Counted from the first letter of the stretch, positions 1-11,369 are shown. The stretch is DNA of 64,000 nucleotides from Ceratodon purpureus (GCA_014871385.1 CM026426.1:86432526-86496525); one strand, 5' to 3'. Numbers and translations: made by a program. The notes: generated by a model not told the origin, from the sequence alone.

Positions 1-31
1 CCAAAGGTGTCTGCTGATTCCCCCATTTCAG

Positions 32-3000
32 TAATCAATGTTTCCGACCTTTCGGATTCATTTGATCAGCATTACTGTACTTGCGATGTCTCAATCTCTG
101 TAGGTTTTGGTACTGTACATTCTGAGATCCATTCTCCACAGTACATGCCTACATCTCCAGTTTACATGCCTACGTCCCCTCTCTATGAGCCTACTTCCCC
201 TCGCTACATGCCCACTTCTCCTATACAGGATTCACCACCGATGTCTGCACCCTCTCCATCCTCGCCTATTAGAGTGAGGCGGCCAAGCCATGTTGTTTTT
301 GCCCTTCCGGCAATTTTACCATGCCCTGTTTAACAAACGAGGCGTTTCTGGAGGAGGCGCCGTCATTGGAACCGTAGACAGTCTAGGGAGTATTATAGGC
401 GATCATCACGTCGATAGAGTCTTCAGGCTTAAATGATATTGAACTTGTTGTATTCGAAATATCATTATGAAGTGATTTCATATTTCTCTATTTTGCAAGA
501 CTTTCTAAGTTTTGATTCCAACATTAATTTACACACCGTTTTACAGGTTACTCAAACACAAGAAGCGTTGGAAAAACCATCTTGTCCGGAAGACTTGAAG
601 ACAGCTTTAGAAGGCGAATTGCAGCACCGTAAACAATACAAGCTGGACTCCATTGGCGTCATCAACAAACTCAGGATTCAACCTGAAAGGAAGTCCCGCT
701 TAATGGTGCCCCTGTGCAGGATGATTTCAATGGCCAAGGTTAGACCAGTGGGCGAAATGGGGGTACAGCACTTGGAGCGGGAGTTTGTTAAGGGGTATAG
801 AGATGGGGACTGCGTCATGTACATATTCATATACAACAGTGAAGAGCAAACAAAGGATTTTACGGCGGAGACCATAGCTGGTTGGAGCTCTTTATAGAGG
901 GCCGCGAGTGATCGTTTTGATGATGAGATCGGTGGAGACGAGGAGTGGATGCAATTCACCAACAAGATGTTCTTTGTCTGGGAAGGTAACCACCGCCTCG
1001 CTGCCTGGCTCCGACATATAAACAAGCACCATGCGGACGACCCAGCATGGCACATCTCAGTACATTGCATTATACTAGACCCCCGCGGCCATGTGGGCAA
1101 GTTGCTTCACGCCATGCACGACATTAACTGGTAAATATCTCCGTTGTTATCCTTCTTTGTGCACACTCAAACCTTTGAGCTACTGCATTTTATTCCTCTA
1201 ATATTCAACTTTGTTTTTCAGGTCAACTGAGAATGACCACGTCAAGAGTAATCTTCTAGCAAAGTTGTTTCGAATCCGCTCATTCGGGATGATGAAACTG
1301 GAGGATTTTAAAGACCTCCTGAGCCCTGAAGAATATGATGCATGTCTGAAACACAAGCCACCTAATCCGTCGTGGTTTCCCTTGACAACCAAGATTTTTA
1401 TAGCATTTCTATACCGTGTAAGTGTTGCCGCCATCCATTCTTCGCTTCTGCAACTTGGATAAATTCCAATATCCTGATAAATACTTTTGTTTCAACAGCG
1501 GGAAATCGCACAAGCCTCCGACGACGCAGCGAGAGCCTACTTTGAGAAGACGCCTGAGGAGGATCAAACTGCAAATGCAGTTTGGGATGTCATGAATGAC
1601 GCATCTGAGAAAATGGTCGAATCCATCAAGAAGAAGGACTTCACCAAGTACTTGGCCATTGCGAATCCCAAGAATGGTGACGACTTCCTCAATGAGGTGA
1701 CACACTCACTAATGCCATTTACAATAGTTCGTATGTCAACCTGATTTCCTTACTTTGTAGCGTCTAAAATAATCACTCTTCATGCAGATCAATCGACATT
1801 ACAGTGACTTCTCGAAACCGGAGATGACCCCCGGAGAAAATTGTCCCAGCAGCAGTTGAGCCCAAATACAAGGCTCGCTGGTTGAGGTGGTGGAACTCAT
1901 CCCCAAATTCCAGACTATCTTACAGATTCCTTCCGCTCGAATTCAAGGAAACCGACCTCGACCCTTGGTTGAACAAGGCTTCATTTTGGGCTGGGGTATA
2001 TTTTTTTCATTTATTATTCAAATATCATTATAGTGTTTATTTTTCTTAACTTCTACCTCATTGCTAATATATTCTCGTCTATATTATAATTGGAGGAAGC
2101 TGTCATCAATGAAGTCGAGGACATATGCAAAGCGGAGAACATCATCATCAATTGGAAGGATTTTCCTGATGTTCAAGAACCGGGGCCTTATGTTGAGAGT
2201 TCACGTATTCTTTTATGGGACAAGGCCTTCCCGACGTTCCTTGGAAAGAAGGCCGAGAAGGTTTATGACAAGAAGTCTAACTTCGCTAAATTCCCTGGAA
2301 CCGCTGAGGTTGTCAAGCGGGTTACTTACTGGTACGTATGTTATCTTCATCACATTCGTTTTCCGCAATAATGGGCTGTATGTATTTCAGTGATGCTAAC
2401 CTTCTTTAAAATTGTTTATTTAGGTACTTTAAGAGAGAGCTTGTTCCAAAGGGCGTCCTCACCGTCCAGGAGCTGCCTAAGTACTTTAGTGCTTAGACGT
2501 CGAGAACCTCGGACCAATGTATCTATTCTCCACAGCAGTTGAAAAGGTACAAATCTCCTCACTTGCTTGAGGGATGCTGGTACCTTGATTGTTTTCGCGG
2601 TTTCACTATTGACTCTGAGGTGGACATCAAGACTTTACATGATGCCGGTGAGGTAGTGGCCGAAGAAACGGTGGATGCTACTGAAGATGACGGAGGCCCT
2701 GAAGACCAATCATCGGCTCCTCCACCGAAGAAAGGTAGAGCTCGGCAACTGAAATCTTTGCGATCACATTCACAAGCTTCACAGCAAACTGGTGCGGCGT
2801 CTTCCGCTCCAGACCAGACGGCACCAGAGCCCTCTACAGGTAATGTGGTTACGAAGCCTTCTTCAACTTCTTCACCGGGTCCTTCGGAGATCAGTGCTTC
2901 GGAGATCACCAGAGGTCTCCTTGAGCAGAGGAAGGCCAAACTATATCCTCAAACAACTTCTTCCGCTGGAGCTTCGATTTCCACACATGTTTCCGTCTTC

Positions 3001-4514
3001 AACCCATCTGTGGATTCCATGTTACGGCGAAATAAGAGACAGGAGAGAAAAGGTGGCGACCCGGATTGGATCAAGACTCAAGACTTCATTCGCAAGGTAT
3101 GTTCCGATATTTTGACATTTAATGGATTCTGCCACCTCTACTCGCTATGTAGTTACTAACTCTGCTTTCTTGTTTCCTCAAGTTTGGAGCAGGCCGCGAA
3201 AACAGAGTTCCGGACCGGTGCAAACAAGAGGACCATCTGGGAGTCGACTTGATCATTGCCGACATCCCTGAGAATCTTCCTGTCCCATCCGTTTCCGTTC
3301 CCCCCACGAGTATTCCGCCTTGGAACTCTCGCGAGAAGGATTATATATTCGACATCTTCCGTTTTGTAGATAATTACCTGCAGAAAGATGGTGCCATCTG
3401 GCTCATCTACAACACTGATGAGAAGCTGGCTAAGGATATCAAGGAAGAAGCTGATGGTGGTGACTACGTGCTTTTCAAGGACTGGTGGGGCGTCAATGTC
3501 CTCGGCCTCACTTCTCCTACGAACCCCGAGAACTTGGTAATTTCCCTAAACATACCCTTCCCTTTACTTATTGATAACCCTTCCGATTAATTTTACTCAC
3601 TAGTTTTGCTTGACTGCAGACTATGCAGTTTTGGATTCGCGTCTACGTTCGTAGTGGCAGTACTTTCTCCTTCCAAACGAAGAAATCCGAGCTGATACAT
3701 GGGCTCCTCAACATTACCGAGAGTGATGCCATTTTCAACTTCACCGATCTGGAATCGCAGCTCATGAATGGGGGGGTGCCGTGGAGAGGCCCAAGGGAGA
3801 AATCCCCTGAGATGATGCAGGGCATAATTGAGGAGCTGTCAAAGCCCGGCAACATAGTTCTTGATTGGAATGCTGGGACAGGTAACTCTTCTTACATATC
3901 TCTGCTTTATTATTCCTCTCGTTTTTCCCATAGTTTCTCATTTCTTTGTTTCTCTCCGAGTTTCAGGGGCCTCCATCAAGGCTTCCCAGGCTATTGGTCG
4001 TCACATTCTCGCTTTTGAGGAGGACGAAGCCATATTCAACGCCCTACTCAAACCGTGCATGGCTAGACCATCCGCCATGGGCCCTCCTAAACATCCTAGG
4101 CCGGCAGCAGTAGACGAAGCCCCTCCAAAGAGACCAAGACCTGATAAGTGGTGTAAGTCTTCTATTCTTTGTTCAAATTATCCAAGTATTACTTCTCTTT
4201 GCAGCTCTACGTACTCGATCTAACCACAATCGGTTCTCTATTGCAGAGTAGTTTCAGCAACACCGCCACGTGGGCCAAGAGCAGTGTCCACTCCATCGTG
4301 GCGTCTTCATTCCAGCCCGATTTAGCCTTTCATACTTCCGGACTACGCAGAGGACTTAGCAAAGGCATTTCAATCTGGAGCCCTCACATATGTTCCTAGT
4401 CGGCCAACTACTTTTGATCCCAGGGCTCTTCTATTCGTCGATGACGAGGCGGTAGAAGGAGATTCAGAGTCATCTAGTTCTGAGAGTGGAAGTAGCGATT
4501 TTAGCATGTTGTGA
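32..4514 (+). CDS. ParB-like / beta-class DNA methyltransferase-like gene, copy A (5' incomplete, decayed)
   Basis: I recognise domains but no named gene. Exons fit GT-AG borders at about 32-409, 547-1130, 1222-1417, 1499-1696, 1788-1995, 2088-2331, 2424-3096, 3183-3536, 3620-3881, 3967-4152 and 4247-4514. In order they encode four CTD-like heptads, a region with [10 protein letters not shown] (975-1009) resembling the G-x-HR-x-x-A core of ParB nucleases, a Pro/Ser-rich linker with basic patches (about 2670-3000), DLIIADIPE (near 3247) and, later, VLDWNAGTG (3856-3881 plus the next exon). Catalytic motif IV before SAM-binding motif I is the order of beta-class amino-methyltransferases (CcrM, PvuII type). 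The usual D/S-PP-Y/W motif is changed to DIPE, so catalysis is doubtful. Copy B at 47180-51718 has the same exon plan. A carries in-frame stops (for example TAG at 895-897 and 2494-2496, where B reads on) and a lost acceptor near 2088, so this copy is probably a pseudogene. Domain calls are inference from motifs; the exon plan is seen. Confidence 0.7.
142..225 (+). repeat. four RNA polymerase II CTD-like heptads
   Basis: Four uninterrupted 21-nt units encode [21 protein letters not shown] and YMPTSPI. The spacing and the Y-x-P-T-S-P-x pattern are those of the Pol II CTD heptad YSPTSPS, with Met or Glu at position 2. Copy B keeps three units at 51609-51547. The units lie in the first visible exon of the methyltransferase-like gene, just after an acceptor-like AG at 30-31. 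Confidence 0.85.
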
Positions 4515-4805
4515 GTTTGAAGGAGGCTTCGGTCTATTGTTGTTTTCATTTAATTTGAATTGATTTAATTGGAGTTCATTGCGTAATCCTTCGTCTACTC
4601 TACTACCCTAAACCTAAACTTGTTACGATTCTCATTTCCAAATCGTCTCCTTGTATGTAGAGGATGAAATGTCACAACTGTAATGCTCAAAATATAATAT
4701 GAAGAATGAAATGTTACAAAAGAAATGCTCAGAATTTAAATTGCGCTGTAATTTATATTTTAATCATTCAAAATCCCACATTTGCATAGCCATGTTACCT
4801 ATTCT

Positions 4806-5920
4806 TGACTTGGTGTACATCTTGGTTTCTGCTACTCCATTATTGTACACGAACTCTGAAATATTCCACAAACATTTAAGACCATTTCTTTTAGTTGGTC
4901 TCGAGTTGTTTTATTCCTAGAATCCTCTATATTATCTAAAACCATCATGCTGGAATACTCGTATCTAGATCCAATAAGGGACCAAATCTAAAGGAATGTA
5001 TTCGAACACCCCGCTAGACTTCACAGTACTAATCCTTCGGAGGATATACAGTCCAACTCTTGTCGATATCAAACCAGCAAGTTTCGCCATCCGATATGAT
5101 CACTTCGGGCAGATGAACAACTGGATTCTCATCGACGTTCGATGGCAATGGATACGGGATTAGGGACAACTCCATAATACGGAGAAGCTCATTGGTACAA
5201 AGCACTGTCCAACGCCTTTCACCTTCACCAACATGGAGGCTTCCGATGTGCGTAAACGGTGGCAGGTCCATGCCTCGTTCTCTGGCGCGCTCCACCTCCA
5301 ACAGCCAGGGCCGCAGCTCCTGATAACTCGCCGGTGCCTTTGGGGGCAAACCTACAGCCGCTCTCGTCCCCCTCGATCTCGCATTACACACCTTCGGCAT
5401 CGCGCAACACACTAAATTGTTGTAGTCTTAAAACGTTCCAGGCAAGCTTGCAAATTGACCCCCCCGAACTCTTATGCTATCTTCGCATACAGCACAGAAT
5501 GCCAAGGACTGTGTCACTATCCTAATACGCCACCTAGAAACAAGCTAAAGAAACCAAGAGTGACCTCCTTCTCTGGAACCCAGCTTACCAAGTGCTGTTC
5601 CTTGATGAAAATCTCCTACTTGTATCACTCAAATGAAGATGCTTCGCTGCCTAGGAAGAGAGAGTAATCTTCGATGAAGACAAGGACTCTAATAAGGTAT
5701 ATTTTGGTTTCAGCAGTTTAGATATTTTACACGAATTTTGAAATATTCCAGGAAGTTTTCAAACCTTGCCTCCTTTATGTTCTGTGAAAGTTGTTTTTTT
5801 CCTTGTGCATTTGCATAATCCTATGAAAGAATTATTTGTTTGATCTAAAACTTAACGCCTGATCATTGTATCTTGCCTAAACCCATGACAAATCTAAAGG
5901 ATTGTATGCATGACGTCATC
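4806..5920. repeat. direct duplication of a ~200-bp non-coding block around a small reverse gene
   Basis: The block at about 4806-5010 (it contains the phrase ending in GAAATATTCCA) recurs in a diverged form at about 5690-5920. In copy B there is a single counterpart (about 45970-46200 on the other strand). In A the two blocks bracket the reverse ORF at 5029-5412, as if a cassette had been inserted with, or by, duplication of its flank. Confidence 0.6.
5029..5412 (-). CDS. unrecognised 127-aa ORF, convergent with copy A
   Basis: A single open frame on the opposite strand, tail to tail with the methyltransferase-like gene. It has no signal peptide, membrane segment or domain I can name. The middle is acidic and rich in Arg/Glu, and the C-terminus is Trp/Asp-rich (CWFDIDKSWTVYPPKD). 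It occupies the position that the F-box-like gene (46285-46848) holds in copy B, but the two proteins do not look alike. It may be the last exon of a longer gene, because no TATA-like or other start context is clear. It could also be a chance ORF, but its length and its place between repeated blocks argue for a real, perhaps broken, gene. Confidence 0.4.
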   Translation of the reverse strand: MCCAMPKVCNARSRGTRAAVGLPPKAPASYQELRPWLLEVERARERGMDLPPFTHIGSLHVGEGERRWTVLCTNELLRIMELSLIPYPLPSNVDENPVVHLPEVIISDGETCWFDIDKSWTVYPPKD

Positions 5921-6171
5921 ATGACATCAGCCCTAATTTGTATCTTAGAGAACAAACGTAATAAATTCTTACCAGAGGTAACCCTGATTTCCACGGTAAT
6001 ATACTCTTTTCCTAAAAAAAGTGTCAAAATCAAGCCTTAATTTAGTAATTTTCCACGGTAAAAGGGTCTACTTTGCTTTTGAAAATTTTGCTAATTGTCA
6101 ATTCTGTGCTCTCCATTTTGTGCTCTCCGCTCTCCGCTCTACGCTCTCCGCTCACATACGAACTTTCCCCA
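5905..6171 (+). repeat. shared non-coding tail of copy A (homologous to 45697-45970)
   Basis: This stretch contains GCATGACGTCATCATGACAT, a purine/pyrimidine-poor middle, then iterated CTCCGCT units (6119-6155) and a final CTTTCCCC. The same sequence in the same order is read on the minus strand at 45970-45697 next to copy B. Similarity stops abruptly after CCCC in both, which marks a shared boundary. The palindromic TGACGTCA is a bZIP/CRE-type core but is not shown to be functional. Confidence 0.8.
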
Positions 6172-8663
6172 TTGGCGGGAGTGCTGGAAAAGGGTCGGGC
6201 GCGGCGACTGCATCCCATGCGAGGGATGGGGGGAACGATCGGACGGGATCGGCATGGGGGCCATCCGAGGCAGATGAGGAGAGTTCCGGGCTAGATGTGG
6301 CTATGGTCGGATTGGAAGGAGTCGTCAACGCGACAGTAGCCTCCTTTTCTGGAGCTGACATAGACCTTGACATGGCGTACGATGGGATCGGGAATGGGGA
6401 CCCGGGTTTAGGTAGGTCGGACGAGGGTTTGGGTGCGTTGGACGAGGGTTTAGGTGGGTCAGACCACAGATTCGGTGGGAGAATCGCTGCGACAACCACA
6501 CGGGATTGGCGAATGCCCGGGTCGGAGCACGGGTTATTCGGACAAGGTGCAACAACTAGCATTGCCCATCACGATCCTCCTCAGCCGAGAGGTGCAACAA
6601 ATGTTGTATTAGGAGCAGACCCGATAATGCGGCGACTGCTAGAGGAAGTTTTTGCCAAACATGACGGGGACGTTCGCGAATTAAAAGCAACAATAGGTGG
6701 TTTGGAACTGAAGATAGAGGCTCTTCGCGCGTCCGACAGCGGGGACCAGATCGCACGAACGCCGGACACAGAGTTGATGCGAGAAAGGGACGAGGCGTTG
6801 AGATCCGCTGATAGAGCAGAGGCACGGGCTAATGCATGGGAAAAGGATATGAAAGCCTCCATGTACGCAGCAAAATCGGCCGAGGACCTGACCACGCAGT
6901 TAAATGGCCAACTCACGGATGCCGAGGAATGCATTCTGGCGTTGGAAACGGAATCGAGGGAGATGAGCGTCCGACTCGAAGATGCGGAAAAGCGAGCAAC
7001 AGCGGCGGAAGCCTGATCCACAGAGCGGGGTGTTCGACTAGAGGAATCCGAGATACGTGCGAAGGCAATGGAAGACGAATGTCGGAGACTGTCTCGCCAA
7101 CTAGAGGAGGAGAAGAAGAATTCATCGAAGCAAGGAGTGATCATCCTGTCAATGGAGTCCAAAATGGAAGATCATAAGAAGAAGGCTTCGGACGCAATAG
7201 CTTTGGCAAAGAAAAAGCAGGAAGAACTAAACGAGCTCTGGGAGGTCGCCCAGACGAGCGACAACTTGATACGTGCGGAGGCAGAGGCGGAGAAAGAAGC
7301 AAACAATGCCATGGTGGTGGAATTGGAGACAGAGAACCTGCGACTACTAGAGGAGGTATCACAGCTTGGGAAGGCCACTGGCGCTGTGAATGAAGGTGGT
7401 GCCAACGATGATCAAATGGAGCGCTTGTCCGAGTCATTAACTCACGAGCAGAAGGCATTACTCATGGGTGCGCTTCAAAAAACGGAGGATATGTACGTGA
7501 TCGCCATCCTTGCATTAGCGGGACGACTTCAGTACGAGAAAGAATTTGAGGCAATTCAGAAAGAGTGGGTGGAGAATGCGACACTTGCTACTCACCTCTT
7601 GGCCGCCTTTACAGACGATGTACCCTCCGCAATGGAAGGACAGTCCGGAGATGCGGTCCGGCACGGGCAGCATTCAGTGGGAGAATATTGCTGAGGTGAA
7701 TCATCAATGGAAGCGGGATCAGCAATGGAGGATGGGCAAGACGCCTGAAGAGCTGACGGCGCTCACTTGGCCCGTCCCGCACGAAATGACAAGTGACGGA
7801 TCCAATTGCGTGCGTGTCCAATCTGCTCGTCCCGCACGAAATGACAAGTGACGAATCCAAGATGACGTGCGTGTCCAATCTGCTCAGCCCCTCTCCATCC
7901 TCGCCTGTATTTGACATTCGGATTGAGGGATTTCATGCCCAGGGGCTGGGTGTACGATCCAAGAGAGTTCGACAAGGACTTCCGGCTCGGGGATTTCAAG
8001 GAAAAACCAATGGAGTGGGTCTGGCAACTACACATGTCGCAGCTCAAGATGTGGTACCAATTTGAGCCTACGGACTTGCTAAAGAGGCCGAAGACCATTA
8101 TGCAAGCGGCCGATTTGTTGTATCCAGTGAAGCCTGTCGATGATGGAATCAGGCAATACTTTTACTAGATGTGCAAACACTACTACGACCGTGCAAAGGG
8201 CCAGCTGGTCCCAGGGGACAATCCAAATCGAGTGAATTCACAAGGATTGCCTGCGACACCTTCCGACATATTGGCAGGATTTCCAAACTGGAATAGGGAT
8301 GCTAACAATACAAACGAGATGATTTACGAACAGGGTTACCACACGATGCGGCTACAGATTCTCGCTTTCGAAGAATTGTTATGCAAAATTCTCCTCGCTA
8401 CCAAGAAGTGGCTGGATAAGAAAGGACCGAGGCCTAAGCCGAAGGTTCCCAAATGTTGTCAACGCGTGTTATCAAGTGGTGCTTCGACTTCAGGAACTTT
8501 CAGGGGCCACACCAAGGAGCGCGACACCGCAGGGGAATTCCAGGAGGAACGCGTCATGAACTCGTTCGAGTGCCACGAACCCAAGCCAGTCGGCACCTCC
8601 TTCCAGAGTCCCAACACCGCTGATTCCGCCATCCCAGGGCCCAACGCAACCTGGCCATGGTAG
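6172..8663 (+). pseudogene. coiled-coil protein gene, 5' truncated and decayed
   Basis: Successive frames encode a Gly/Asp-rich N-terminal part with a short repeated peptide (GLGRSDEGLGALDEGLGG, near 6400-6470). A long Glu/Lys/Ala-rich heptad-type coiled coil (about 6630-7560) follows, then a globular tail (7911-8560) with many Trp/Tyr, including WVYDPREFDKDF and LHMSQLKMWYQFEP. I do not recognise the tail. In-frame TGA (7014-7016) and TAG (8166-8168) codons and at least one frame change break it. The 5' end is cut exactly where the tail of copy A stops (6171), so copy A's element border probably removed the promoter and first exon. It is the first of three decayed genes in the same orientation (with the kinase-like and RING-like genes), set off by GTCCG-rich DNA. 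Confidence 0.5.
7774..7885 (+). repeat. tandem duplication, two units of about 55-58 bp
   Basis: Units 7774-7828 and 7829-7885 both begin GTCCCGCACGAAATGACAAG and end GTGTCCAATCTGCTC. They fall where the reading frame of the coiled-coil gene is lost, so the duplication may be part of its decay. Confidence 0.85.
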
Positions 8664-8884
8664 TGCAGCGTCCGGATCAGGTGATATAGTGCAATTGGAC
8701 GATTCGGAGTGAGATAAACTCCTAGAACTGTATAGAGTGATAACCATGAACAATGTTTTATTTTGTTTCATAAGTATAGTAACCATTGCATAAAGATAAC
8801 TTTATTCGGCTTTTTCCTTTCCCGAAGACTCACCTAGAGTCACAATCGTGTAAGACAGGATATATGCCATCTGAACAGTATCAT

Positions 8885-9202
8885 TCCTTCAATCCGCGCA
8901 TGCGTCCGAGTCCGAGTCCGCCCATGCGTCCGAGTACGCGTGGTGCAATCACCGATCGACCCGTCCGCTCGCATCATAAAATCGTGAGCCCACGCGGACA
9001 TAGCAACCCCCCCGTCCGACGACCGGCCTCGTCCGCATTCACAGTCCGCCAAGTCCGACTGTGCGATTTGACCAACCCGCTAACCCTAAATCGCTCACAG
9101 GCCTAGATCCTACGTTTGCCACCCGACCAATCCCTTCCAAGGGTGATCGCCAAGCAATCAGTTATTGTCCCAGATCAATGATCTTCCTCGTCTCCTATAT
9201 AA
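8885..9202 (+). promoter_or_regulatory. GTCCG-rich upstream region with TATA box, before kinase-like gene
   Basis: 8885-9085 is dense in GTCCG/CGTCCG pentamers, unlike the coding DNA on either side. A TATA-like TATATAAA lies at 9195-9202, about 240 bp before the likely ATG, and an intron-like pyrimidine tract and CAG end just before that ATG (9428). Similar GTCCG-rich DNA precedes the RING-like gene (11640-11990) and follows it (14523-14990). The promoter role is inferred from position only. Confidence 0.4.
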
Positions 9203-9434
9203 ATGTGTCCCTTTACTTTCCGCTCACTTTCCTATCCTCTCTAGGCCTCTCGTTGGGATCCGAGACTCTATTACGTCCGTCGGGACAACGGCACTGCGCG
9301 GGTCCGGAGGGTCAGTAGAGCACGGGACCGATTTCAAAGACAAACCCTTGCTAATTTATTTCAAGGTTCTGAACTCACTCGCCTACCCCAAAACCAATTG
9401 CTGATTGTTCTGTTTTCTTCTTTTCCAGGGAACC

Positions 9435-11369
9435 ATGGCAAACGAGATTGGACCCATACATTAGGAATGGCGCTCCGACGGGAGCCCCACCGGAGCACTC
9501 GGGGTGGGCGGGGGGCGTGGCGGGGAGAGAACCAGGTTTAATCAGGAATTCTCCCCGATGGAAAACCTCGGAGGAGGCCACTTGCAGGGAGCGCGAGGAA
9601 CGCGGGGAGGCCATGGTTCCCGGAGTCACGGCTCTCGTGGAACCCATGGATCTGGGGGGCGACACGGCGCGATAGGGAGGCACGCTGCGGAAAACATCTG
9701 CAACCAAGGCACTAGGGCTGGTCCAGCGAGCTCAGGAAGTTCTAGCGGAGTACAAGTACCCGCCATGGAAATCCTCTTACCACCTAAACCACTACCTAGG
9801 GTATTGTGGACATCGGCACGGTCCGACCCGTTTCCGCCGTCTACTGAAGAGCATAGGGGAACTAAGCGGGCAGGGGGGTCGCAACGAACGGAGTCTGGAT
9901 CGACCGCGTCCGGTTCCGAGGCTAGGAAGCACAAGCATCGAAAGAAGGTAGCCAAGGACGACCAGCATTCCACAGAGGCTAGACTTTGCTGTAGAAAGCT
10001 AATCCTGGAATGGTTTGCAAGCCAGAACATGCCATACTTGGAGAGTACATTCTTCAATGATGGTCCGGCAGGACTCGAGAAAGCTTTGAATGTTGTGAGG
10101 CTACTACTGCAAGAGGGCATGGTGGGGAATGAGTTCCACGAGGATAGAGGGAAGAGCAATTGGGGACAGTGGATCGAGGAATAGGTGCAGGAGGCATTGT
10201 TCAATTCAACAGTGCCATTTAACATGTTGTGTGGACCTGGTTTGGGATGTAGTTGGGGAAACTCCGAGCTGCTACAGAAGCTGGAGAATTGGAAAAGAGG
10301 CGCTATCCTTGCGAAGGAGAAGGGAAGGACTACATTGCCGAAGTTTGTCGGGAGAGCTCTGGCCGACGACATCGCTACTTGGGACAGAAACGGTCTGAAG
10401 TGGCTACCGAAGGGTTCTTACGCCATCCCCGTAGACGAAAATAGTTTTCAGGGTTTGTTTGGAATCGTGCGCAGGGTGCGAATTGCAGAGGCATGTTTCA
10501 TCCCGGAGTGGCTTCATTTTGCAGGGAAGACCATGAAGGTGACTGACTTCAAGACAAGTCGCGATCAACGCTCTATCGAGGCAATGTCATGTCCAGTTGA
10601 TCACCCTGGTGTGATTAAGCTGCAATACCTAAACCGGAAGACGCTAGAGTCGTACTCGCTATGGTGGAACGGAGGCTCTTTGAAGAACATGCGTGCGTTC
10701 GATTTGAAATTTGGAAAAACCCATGAAATGGAACTCCTCAAAGACGCAGGTCTGGACTTCGAGGCCCGGAAGAAGCTGGTCGTTTACCGAAAAAATTGAG
10801 CTCACTTGGCCTGGGCTCTCATGTGCATTAAGGATGTGGTACACGGCCAGGAAGTGCTACACTGCGACCTACACCCTAACAATGTCATGCTCCACTTTCC
10901 AACAGACCGCGACGGAGCTATTTTCATAGGTATATGTGACTGGGGAATGGCTTCTTTCATGCCCGAATCGGCCCCTTCGTACTACGAAGTACAGAGCGAA
11001 GACGCGACAAAGAAGCACATGGAAATGTACAGTTGTGCCGCTCCGGAGTTGTTCCATGTGCATGGCTCTAGAGGCTCATCCCAATCCCCACGTCGCATGG
11101 CAAAGCAGCACCCACACACGTACAAATCAGAGTCCTATAGCGTTGGAGTACTCGCAAGGCAGATTTACAACTCCGACTCGACATCGGTTCTATTTCCGCA
11201 AAACCGCGAGCCTAACGGGGTTTAGATGCGCTTTGAGCAGGGTTTAGACAAAATGACCCAGATCAACCCGGCTGCTAGACAAACTGTCACACACGTCGTG
11301 AGGACGTTGAAGTTGCCACCTTACAATCTGCAAACACCGAATATGTGTTTCCGGGACACCCATTCATAA
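9435..11369 (+). pseudogene. protein kinase-like gene, decayed
   Basis: ATG at 9435 follows an acceptor-like TTTTCCAG. A Gly/Arg-rich and Ser-rich N-terminus (to about 9960) leads into a helical region and then a kinase fold: FGIVRRVRI (Gly-loop-like, near 10460), FAGKTMK (candidate VAIK lysine, near 10524), HCDLHPNN (catalytic loop, HRD replaced by HCD, near 10860), ICDWGMA (DFG replaced by DWG, near 10935), CAAPELF (APE, near 11036) and YSVGVLARQIY (near 11135). The set of catalytic residues is present, so the ancestor was probably an active Ser/Thr-type kinase, possibly of the fungal FunK1-like style (weak). In-frame TAG/TGA codons (9462, 10182, 10797, 11223) divide it. It lies between two GTCCG-rich segments and has the same orientation as its neighbours. 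Confidence 0.6.

Noticed and set aside
2559-2939. Minus-strand 126-aa ORF
   Set aside because: Shadow of the Ser/Pro-rich linker exon of copy A.
6400-6475. Interstitial telomere (GGGTTTAGG phrases)
   Set aside because: Only three diverged units with period 24 rather than 7; they encode the repeated peptide GLGxxDEG in the coiled-coil gene.
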